Below are positions 1-6,930 of a stretch of DNA of 64,000 bases, in pieces. Position 1 is the stretch's first letter; each line of letters opens with the position of its first letter. The translations under genes were made by a program, and so were the position numbers. The notes under the pieces are model-generated. The model was not told the DNA's origin. It did no database searches and worked only from the letters and a program-made list of their open reading frames with translations. This DNA is from Nannocystis punicea (GTDB taxonomy: Bacteria > Myxococcota_A > Polyangia > Nannocystales > Nannocystaceae): assembly GCF_026965555.1 (NCBI RefSeq), contig NZ_CP114040.1, positions 10,990,001 to 11,054,000 on the forward strand. Reading direction: 5' to 3'.

Positions 1-213
1 GTTCTAGTCTCTCGGCCCCGCGGGGTCAAGCTTTTCTCGAGGCTTTTTCGAAACTCTTTTCAGAGGAAAGTGCGGGAGCTGCGCGGGCGGCATCGGCGCG
101 GATCGACGACGCCTTCGCGCCCTCGACGCGTCGGAGCTCCGCGCCGATCGAGGACACCTCGGACGAGCGCGAGCGCCGGCCCTGCAGGCGGTGGATCCGG
201 GATGAACGAAATG

Positions 214-258
214 CATGTCCTAATGAACATGTACTTTTGCCCATGTCCGAAAGGACTC
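214..258. repeat. Two dispersed palindromic elements after cstA
   Basis: Two members of the window-wide palindrome family lie just beyond the cstA stop codon. The first reads GCATGTCC-TAAT-GAACATGT. The second reads CATGTCC-GAAA-GGACT. They could fold at the end of the cstA transcript, but no T-tract follows. I see no gene in the rest of positions 1-259. Confidence 0.7.
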
Positions 259-259
259 C

Positions 260-2332
260 TCACGCCGCCGCGCGCAGGCGCAACAGCTCGCGCCACTTGC
301 GGGCGCTCATCACCAGGATCGCCAGCACGCACGTCAGCAGCGTCCCGGTCACCGCGGTGTTGACGACGCCCATCGTCGCGGTCGCCGGGTCGCGGGTCAT
401 CGGCACGTAGACCTCTACCAGGGAGCGGAAGCCGGCCGTCAGGGTGGTCGTGCCGACGAACAGGAGCGGCCCCAGGGTCACCCACGCGTAGGCGGCTCGG
501 CGGCCCTCCTTGAGCACGATCGTCGTCCCGACCGCCAGCGCGACCGCGGCCAGCAATTGATTGGCGATGCCGAACATCGGCCAGATCGTGGCGATCGAGC
601 CGGTCAGGATGAAGTAGCTCCAGCCGGCCACGATCACCAGCGACGACAGCACCGCGCCCGGCATCCACGACGGGTCGCCGAGCTTGCGATGAAAGCGCCC
701 CAGGAACTCCTGCAGCAGGAACCGGCCCACCCGCGTCCCCGTGTCGATCGTCGTCAGGATGAACAACGCCTCGAACATGATGGCGAAGTGGTACCAATAG
801 TCGAGCAGCGTCCGCATGCCGGGCAGGCCGGAGAACACCCGCGCCATGCCGACCGCCAGCGACACCGCCCCGCCCGTGCGCGCCGCGATCACCTCGTCGG
901 TCGCCTCGGCCAATGTCGGCAGGTCCTCGACCTTCACGCCCAGGCGCTTGAAGTCGGCGGCGCTGAGCTCCGACGCGTGCAGCGAGCCCGGGTCGGCGTG
1001 GTAGCCCAATGCTGCGAGTGTCCCATTGGACAGGCGCAGCACCTCCGACAGCTTGAGCGTCTTGCCCGCCGCGACCGTCGCCGACTGGCCCTCGGCGAGG
1101 CCGAGCCGGCGGCGGTCGTCGCTCGTCATCACCGGGTCGAGCGCGGCCAGGGCCTCCTTCGACGGCGACAGCCCGCCCTTGCCGTCGGCGACCACCGCGA
1201 TCTTCGGGTCGGTGTTGATGGCGAAGTAGTCGGCGGGCGGCAGCGCGGTGGCGGCGAGCAGCGCGGTGATGCCGACCAGCCCCTCCATCAGCATCGCCCC
1301 GTAGCCGATCGGCCGGCAGTCGGACTCCCTGTCGATCATCTTCGGCGTGGTGCCCGAGGCGATCAGCGCGTGGAAGCCCGAGATCGCCCCGCAGGCGATG
1401 GTGATGAACACGAACGGGAACAGCGAGCCGCGGACCACCGCCGGGAACACCTCGCCGTCGACCGCGATCGTCCCGGCCCCGACCGCGTTGACGAGCGGCA
1501 TCTCGATCACCGGGTTGACCAGCACGATCCCCAGCACGAGCAGCGCGATCGTCCCGATCTTCATGTACGACGACAGGTAGTCGCGCGGGCACAGCAGCAT
1601 CCACACCGGCAGCACGCTGGCGACGAACCCGTAGGCGGCGATGAGCAGGGTGATCGTCGTCTCCGACAGTTGCAGCAGCTGGCCGGGACCCGAGTCCTGG
1701 ACCTGCTTGCCGAACACCACGCACACCAATAATAATAGCACCCCGACGGCGGTCGCCTCGCGCACGCCCCGGGAGCTGCCGGCGCGCACCTTGTAGATGT
1801 AGAGGCCCATCGCCAGCGCGATCGGGATCGACGCGCCGATGGTGAACACGCCCCACGCGCTCTCTGCCAGCGCGCCGACGACCACGCGGCCGAGGCCGGC
1901 GAGGGCGATGACGACGATGAACAGGATCGCCACGCCGGCGACCGCGCCGACGCCGGGGCCGAGCTCGTCGCGGGCGATCTCCGCCAGCGAGCGGCCGCCG
2001 CGCCGCACCGACGCGGTCAGCATCACCAGATCGTGGACTGCGCCGCCGAGCACCACGCCGATCAAGATCCACGAGTACCCGGGCAAGAAGCCGAACTGGG
2101 CCGCGAGCACCGGGCCGACCAGCGGGCCCGCGCCGGTGATCGCCGCGAAGTGGTGGCCGAACAGCACCCAGCGCGACGTCGGGTGGTAGTTCTGGCCGTC
2201 GTTGCGCTCGTGGGCCGGCGTGGGGCGGGCGTCGTCGAGGGCCAGCACCTTGGCCGCCAGGAACGCCGAGTAATAGCGGTAGGCGATCGCCAGCACCGCC
2301 AGAGCCAGGATCATGAACCACAGCGCATGCAT
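260..2332 (-). CDS. cstA: CstA-family carbon starvation transporter
   Basis: Inner-membrane carrier of the CstA family; characterised members import pyruvate or peptides when carbon is scarce. The 690 residues, near the usual family length of about 700, are mostly hydrophobic with roughly 16 membrane spans. The diagnostic stretch HHFAAITGAGPLVGP sits near residue 60. A hydrophilic segment of about 120 residues around 380-500 separates two groups of spans. The start chosen is the ATG giving MHALWFM, which leads directly into the first span. No YbdD-like small partner gene follows, although many cstA loci have one. Family assignment is secure; the substrate is not visible from sequence. Confidence 0.93.
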   Translation of the reverse strand: MHALWFMILALAVLAIAYRYYSAFLAAKVLALDDARPTPAHERNDGQNYHPTSRWVLFGHHFAAITGAGPLVGPVLAAQFGFLPGYSWILIGVVLGGAVHDLVMLTASVRRGGRSLAEIARDELGPGVGAVAGVAILFIVVIALAGLGRVVVGALAESAWGVFTIGASIPIALAMGLYIYKVRAGSSRGVREATAVGVLLLLVCVVFGKQVQDSGPGQLLQLSETTITLLIAAYGFVASVLPVWMLLCPRDYLSSYMKIGTIALLVLGIVLVNPVIEMPLVNAVGAGTIAVDGEVFPAVVRGSLFPFVFITIACGAISGFHALIASGTTPKMIDRESDCRPIGYGAMLMEGLVGITALLAATALPPADYFAINTDPKIAVVADGKGGLSPSKEALAALDPVMTSDDRRRLGLAEGQSATVAAGKTLKLSEVLRLSNGTLAALGYHADPGSLHASELSAADFKRLGVKVEDLPTLAEATDEVIAARTGGAVSLAVGMARVFSGLPGMRTLLDYWYHFAIMFEALFILTTIDTGTRVGRFLLQEFLGRFHRKLGDPSWMPGAVLSSLVIVAGWSYFILTGSIATIWPMFGIANQLLAAVALAVGTTIVLKEGRRAAYAWVTLGPLLFVGTTTLTAGFRSLVEVYVPMTRDPATATMGVVNTAVTGTLLTCVLAILVMSARKWRELLRLRAAA

Positions 2333-2390
2333 GGACGGGGCGACAGGTTACCACGCCTGCGCCCGCGCGACGTCACCGGGCTCAGACGTG

Positions 2391-2470
2391 GCGCCCCACC
2401 CTCAAACGCGGCGCCACCACCTCAAGCGCGGCACCACCACCTCAAACGCGGCGCCACCACCTCAAGCGCG
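2391..2470. repeat. 20-bp tandem repeat, four units
   Basis: Four consecutive 20-bp units (consensus GCGCCACCACCTCAAACGCG) run from 2391 to 2470, with a weaker fifth unit before them. Read on the minus strand, the last unit carries the TGA stop of the PAS-STAS gene, so the array begins inside that gene's 3' end and fills the gap to cstA. Confidence 0.9.
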
Positions 2471-3265
2471 GCGCTTTGCGGCGGTGGCGAGGGCGTGGGC
2501 CACCCCGGCTTTGAGGTCGCCGAGCACGGTGACCTGGCCGAAGTCGACGCCCAGGCGCACGATCGCCTGCGCCACCGTCGAGCCGACGCCCGTCACCACC
2601 GCGGCCGCGCCGAGCAGCCGCACGCCCGCGGCGGCCCGGGCGAGCGCCTCGATCGCCGTGGCGTCCATGCGGCGCACGCCGGTGACGTCGAGGATCGCGG
2701 TGTGGGCCCGGTGCTGGGTCACCCCGGCGAGCAGCGTTTCGGTCATCTGCGCCGCCCGCTGGGCGTCGAGCTTGCCGATCAGCGGCATCACCAGCACACC
2801 GTCGGCCACCGGCAGGAGCGGCGTCGCCATCTCGAGCGTCGCCTCGAGCTGCGCCTGCGCCTCAGCGTCCTCGGCCAGCTTCCTGGTGGTCACGTCCTCG
2901 AACCACCCGATCACCCCGATGATCGCCCCGCTCGGGTCGCGCAGCGGGATGCGGTGGCGATCGATCCAGATCGTGCCGCCGTTCTCGCCGGGGAACGGCA
3001 GGCGCACGTACAACCGCTGCTCGCCCGACTCGATCACGTCGAGGTCGTCGGCGCGGTACTCGGCGGCGTTGTCACGCCACCACAGGTCCGTGTCTGCGAG
3101 CCCCACCAATTCGGTGGGGGCCGAGAGGCCCGACAACTTCGCCATCGCCTGATTGCCGCCGAGGTACCGCGAGTCGCGGTCCTTCCAGAAGATCGCCCAC
3201 GGCATCGAGTCGACCACAGCCTGGAACAGCGCCAGTTGCCCGGCGAGATCGGGACCTTGAGTCAT
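2462..3265 (-). CDS. PAS-STAS domain protein (RsbR-like)
   Basis: Cytoplasmic signalling protein of about 267 residues with an N-terminal PAS fold (about 10-135, including WAIFWKDRDSRYLGGN and the terminal FEDVTTRKLAE) and a C-terminal STAS domain (about 155-260, with LDVTGVRRMDATAIEAL). This is the architecture of RsbR-type stressosome proteins and related STAS regulators, where STAS partners with a kinase or a second STAS protein. No kinase or switch gene is adjacent. The start chosen gives MTQGPD; an in-frame ATG six codons upstream is possible. The stop codon lies within a 20-bp tandem repeat, so the extreme C-terminus (KRRA) may vary between strains. Confidence 0.85.
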   Translation of the reverse strand: MTQGPDLAGQLALFQAVVDSMPWAIFWKDRDSRYLGGNQAMAKLSGLSAPTELVGLADTDLWWRDNAAEYRADDLDVIESGEQRLYVRLPFPGENGGTIWIDRHRIPLRDPSGAIIGVIGWFEDVTTRKLAEDAEAQAQLEATLEMATPLLPVADGVLVMPLIGKLDAQRAAQMTETLLAGVTQHRAHTAILDVTGVRRMDATAIEALARAAAGVRLLGAAAVVTGVGSTVAQAIVRLGVDFGQVTVLGDLKAGVAHALATAAKRRA

Positions 3266-3311
3266 GCGCGGCGACCGTATCACGCCGCAAAACGCCGTAA
3301 GAGGGGGGTCC

Positions 3312-4211
3312 TCAGACGGCGCGTGCGGCCGACGGAGACGCCTGCGTCACCGGGAACGCGTGCTCCAGCGCGGCGAGGTCGTCGCTCGAGAAGGTGAGCG
3401 CCCCGGCCGCCGCGCTGTCGATCGCGCTGGTGATCTTGCTCGCCCCCGGGATCGGGATAATCACGGGTGAGCGGGCCAGGAGCCACGCGAGGGCGATCTG
3501 GAACGGGGACACGCCGTGGTCGGCGGCGATGCGACGCAGCGTCGGATCGTCGGCGATTCGGTGCTTGCCGCGGGAGCCCCCGACCGGGCTGTAGGCGAGG
3601 TAGGCGATCTTCTCTGCCTCGCACAGCGAGATCACCCCGTTGCTGAAGTCGCGGCGGTCGAACACACCGCAACGATTTTGCACGCTGACGATCGGCGCCA
3701 CTTGTTGGGCGCGACGAATTTGCGCGGCTGTCACATTGGACAGGCCGATGTGAACGATCTTGCCGGCCCGGCGCAGCTCGGCGAGCGCACCGACGCTGTC
3801 CTCGAGCGGCACCACGTCATCGACCGAGTGCAGCTGGTAGAGCGTGATCGCCGGGACCTTGAGCGCCTTGAGGCTCGCCTCGCAGGCGGCCTTGAGGCGG
3901 CGGGGGTGGGCGTCGGTGACCCATGCGCCGCCGGGGCGGGTCAGCCCGCCTTTGGTCGCCACCACCACCGACTCGGGCTCCGGCCACTGCTCGAGCGCCG
4001 CTTCGATCAGCTTCTCGTTGTGGCCGATCTCCGACTGGTCGAGGCAGTACACGTCGGCGGTGTCGATCAGCGTCACGCCGGCGCGCAGCGACGCGTGGAT
4101 CACCTTGATCGCCTCCGACTTGGCGGGCCTGCCCTCGAGCGAGAGCGGCATGCCGCCGAGACCGATGGAGGACACTTGAAGGCCTGTGGAGCCGAGCGGT
4201 CGGAGGTTCAT
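3312..4211 (-). CDS. Aldo/keto reductase
   Basis: NADPH-dependent oxidoreductase of the aldo/keto reductase superfamily, 299 residues. The catalytic tetrad is visible as Asp50, Tyr55, Lys87 and His128 in the contexts IDTADVY, VATKGG and YQLHSVD. The LGLGGMP start and the late IPIPGASK phosphate-binding stretch are typical. The reading frame continues open far upstream but becomes Thr/Val-rich antisense of the lipoprotein gene, so the start is placed at MNLRPLGSTGLQ. Substrate unknown. It stands alone, divergent from the next lipoprotein gene across about 290 bp in which I see no clear promoter. Confidence 0.92.
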   Translation of the reverse strand: MNLRPLGSTGLQVSSIGLGGMPLSLEGRPAKSEAIKVIHASLRAGVTLIDTADVYCLDQSEIGHNEKLIEAALEQWPEPESVVVATKGGLTRPGGAWVTDAHPRRLKAACEASLKALKVPAITLYQLHSVDDVVPLEDSVGALAELRRAGKIVHIGLSNVTAAQIRRAQQVAPIVSVQNRCGVFDRRDFSNGVISLCEAEKIAYLAYSPVGGSRGKHRIADDPTLRRIAADHGVSPFQIALAWLLARSPVIIPIPGASKITSAIDSAAAGALTFSSDDLAALEHAFPVTQASPSAARAV

Positions 4212-4503
4212 GGGTTGCGTCCTCGCAGGTGCGAACCGACCACTTAGCACAGAACCCAGAACATCGGACACGGGCACTTCTGCCCGCGTACATGGCCTCT
4301 GCGCGTTGTCGCACGAGCCCGCGCCGGCGCGTGTCCACCGCCGTGAAGTCGATTTCATCTCACCAGGGATTTCGCGGTCGTCGATCGAAGGACGAGCGTC
4401 GTGTTGCGACCATGTCATCCGGCCGACGCGCGCACGTGCGCCGAGCGTCGCCTCGCTGCGACGACAGTCCCCGGCCGCGCGGGCTCGTGGTATGGCGGAG
4501 GCG

Positions 4504-6378
4504 ATGGTCTGGACAACTCGCAGCTTGCTTACTCTTGGTGTCGCGCTCCCACTCGCCGCGTGCAGCGACGACGGAGGTCGCCTCGATTCGGCCTCGGCCA
4601 CGTTGCCGACCACGAACCCGACGCTGAACCCGTCGACGACCGTGAGCACCACCGACAACGGGACGAGCACCGGCACGCCGACCGAGGGCGGCACCGTCAG
4701 CGACAGCGACACCGTCGGCAGCAGCACGACGGAGGGCGTCGACACGGTCACCACCCAGCCGACCTCGACCACCACGGTCGGCCCCACCACCGACGGCCCT
4801 GGCACCACCACCACCGGCGAGGGGCCCTGTCTCGAAGACCAGATCGAGTGTGACGGCAACACCGCCAAGGTGTGCGACGGCATGGGCGGCTACAAGTCGG
4901 AGACCCCGTGCGCGACGGTCTGCGCCGAGCCGCTGGGCTGCGTCGTCTGTGCCCCGGGCTCGACCCAGTGCAACGGTCAGGTCTCGCAGGTGTGCAAGCA
5001 GGACGGCAGCGGCTGGGAGGACCAGAACGAGTGCGACCCGGTGCAGGGCCTCGCGTGCGACCCGGGCACGGGTCAGTGCCTCGGCGCCTGCGCCGACCTC
5101 GGCCTGTCGTACATCGGCTGCGACTACTACCCGACGGTGCTGCAGCAGCTCGACGGCTTCATGTACAACCCGTACGCCATCGCCGTCGCCAACACCAGCG
5201 CGAGCCCGGCCAACATCACAGTCACCCGCGGCGCCAACCAGGTCGCCATGGACACCGTCCCGGCCAACAGCGTCAAGGTACTCGAGCTGCCGTGGGTCGC
5301 CGAGCTGTCGAACGGCACCGGCCCCAGCGTGCTCGTGACCGACGGCGCCTACCGCCTGCGCTCGACCCAGCCGGTCACCGTCTACCAGTTCAACCCGCTC
5401 AACGCCGACGTCACCAACGACTCCTCGCTGCTGCTGCCGGTCAACACCTGGACCGGCAACTACCTGGTCGCCTCGTGGCCGTTCTGGGACGCCGGCTACC
5501 CCGGCTTCTACGCCGTCACCGCGCGCTACGACAACACCACGGTCACGCTCAAGGCGCCGAAGGGCGGCACCCCGACCCAGGCCGGTGGCGGCGTCGACGG
5601 CCAGGGCAACGGCGTCGTCGTCCTCAACGAGGGCGACGTCATCCAGGTCATGGCGGCCAGCAACGGCGACGAGACCGGCGCGATCGTCACCGCCGACAAG
5701 CCGGTCCAGGTGTTCGGCGGCCACGAGTGCACCCAGGTCCCGATCGGCGTCACCGCCTGCGATCACCTCGAGGAGTCGATGTTCCCGATCGAGGCGCTGG
5801 CCAAGGAGTACATCGTCGTCCCGCCGGCCCAGTCCAACGGCAACGCCGAGAAGGCCGTGATCGTCCGCATCATCGCCTCCGAGGCCAACACCACCCTCAC
5901 CTTCGACCCCGACCAGCCGGTGGGCAAGGTCCTCGCCAACGCCGGCGACTTCGTCGAGATCCCGACCACCGTCGCCAAGTTCGTCGTCAAGGCCGACAAG
6001 AAGATCCTCGTCGCCGAGTACATGGTCGGCCAGGACGCCGGCTACGGCACCTCCGACCCGGCCATGCTCCTCGCCGTGCCGACGGCCCAGTTCCGCTCCA
6101 ACTACCTGATGTACGCCCAGCCCGGCTGGAGCGCCAACTTCGTCGACATCCTCGCCCCCACCGGCGCCAACGTCCAGGTCGACGGCGCCGCCGTCGGCAA
6201 CTTCACCGCCATCGGCGCCACCGGCTTCAGCCTCGCCCACGTCCCGCTCAACAACGGCACCGGCGGCAGCCACAGCGTCACCGCCGATCAGAAGGTCGGC
6301 ATCAGCGTGTACGGCGTGCTCAACTACGGCAGCTACTGGTACCCCGGCGGCCTCGACCTCGACGTCATCCCGCAGTGA
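4504..6378 (+). CDS. IgGFc-binding-domain lipoprotein
   Basis: Predicted lipoprotein: signal peptide with lipobox PLAAC (Cys20) when started at the ATG giving MVWTTRS; an ATG four codons upstream (MAEAMVW) is equally possible. After the Cys comes about 80 residues of Thr/Ser/Gly-rich linker, then a Cys-rich region (about 100-190), then a large beta-rich region resembling the IgGFc-binding protein N-terminal domain common in Myxococcota (VYQFNPLN, LPVNTW, VQVFGGHECTQVP). Likely an outer-surface anchored, possibly adhesive protein. The long open frame on the opposite strand is an artefact of codon bias. Confidence 0.85.
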   Translation: MVWTTRSLLTLGVALPLAACSDDGGRLDSASATLPTTNPTLNPSTTVSTTDNGTSTGTPTEGGTVSDSDTVGSSTTEGVDTVTTQPTSTTTVGPTTDGPGTTTTGEGPCLEDQIECDGNTAKVCDGMGGYKSETPCATVCAEPLGCVVCAPGSTQCNGQVSQVCKQDGSGWEDQNECDPVQGLACDPGTGQCLGACADLGLSYIGCDYYPTVLQQLDGFMYNPYAIAVANTSASPANITVTRGANQVAMDTVPANSVKVLELPWVAELSNGTGPSVLVTDGAYRLRSTQPVTVYQFNPLNADVTNDSSLLLPVNTWTGNYLVASWPFWDAGYPGFYAVTARYDNTTVTLKAPKGGTPTQAGGGVDGQGNGVVVLNEGDVIQVMAASNGDETGAIVTADKPVQVFGGHECTQVPIGVTACDHLEESMFPIEALAKEYIVVPPAQSNGNAEKAVIVRIIASEANTTLTFDPDQPVGKVLANAGDFVEIPTTVAKFVVKADKKILVAEYMVGQDAGYGTSDPAMLLAVPTAQFRSNYLMYAQPGWSANFVDILAPTGANVQVDGAAVGNFTAIGATGFSLAHVPLNNGTGGSHSVTADQKVGISVYGVLNYGSYWYPGGLDLDVIPQ

Positions 6379-6387
6379 CGCTCAACG

Positions 6388-6421
6388 ATGTCTCAAGGGA
6401 CATGTCTCGATCGACATGTCC
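6388..6421. repeat. Paired dispersed palindromes after the IgGFc gene
   Basis: Two overlapping palindromic elements begin 10 bases after the stop: ATGTCTCAAGGGACATG, then GACATGTC-TCGATC-GACATGTC. They lie between convergent genes and could end transcription on either side, though no T-tract is present. Confidence 0.75.
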
Positions 6422-6429
6422 CGCGAGAC

Positions 6430-6849
6430 TCACGCCTCGCGCCGCTCGAGCGTGCGGAACAGGTCGGCCGTGAACTGCACCTCGTCGGTGGTCGCGTGCA
6501 GGTCGCGGCCGAGCGTCAACGCGGCCACGGAGATCAGCATCGCCACCACCTTCGAGCGGACCAGGTACTCGACGTGGTCGAACGCGTCGTTGTGCTGCTT
6601 GCCCCACCGCTTGAGCTCGTCGCGGGCCGCCGGGTCGTAGCCGGCCATCTCGGCCCACTCGTGGAACACTGTCAGGCGGCCGAGGCTCATCTCGCGCTCG
6701 GCCCGGCCCATGTAGAACTGCAGCGCCCCGAGGGTCGCCTGTCCCTTGAGCCTGGTGATGAGGAACCGCTCGGCCGGGCGCCACAGCAGCACCTCGGTGC
6801 CGCCCACCTGATAGACGTCCGCGTCTGCGTCGTTCCAGGCGAAGGCCAC
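6430..6849 (-). CDS. Hypothetical protein, possible SpoIIAA/STAS-like fold
   Basis: Small soluble protein of 139 residues from a GTG start (MAFAWND...). No signal peptide or membrane span. The pattern LLWRPAERFLITRLKG, TVFHEWAEMAGYDPAARDEL, then FDHVEYLVRSKVVAMLISVA recalls the SpoIIAA-like/STAS small proteins frequent in myxobacteria, but I cannot name the family with certainty. Codon usage matches its neighbours. It stands between two secreted-protein genes and has no obvious partner. Confidence 0.7.
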   Translation of the reverse strand: MAFAWNDADADVYQVGGTEVLLWRPAERFLITRLKGQATLGALQFYMGRAEREMSLGRLTVFHEWAEMAGYDPAARDELKRWGKQHNDAFDHVEYLVRSKVVAMLISVAALTLGRDLHATTDEVQFTADLFRTLERREA

Positions 6850-6930
6850 CTCCGCAGGTGTGCCCGAAACGCTCGGCGGTGGGAAGTGCGCAAACGGCGA
6901 GCGGACATTATCGCCCGCCCTCGCGGCCGT

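Noticed and set aside
1..259. Partial gene or YbdD-like partner downstream of cstA
   Set aside because: Frames present are Arg/Ser-rich and lack similarity to the YbdD family; only palindromes are supported.
4360..6273. Long open frame antisense to the IgGFc lipoprotein, and many similar antisense frames elsewhere
   Set aside because: They mirror codon bias of real genes in a very GC-rich genome; their translations are Arg/Ala/Gly or Asp/Val-rich with no domain, start signal or family motif.
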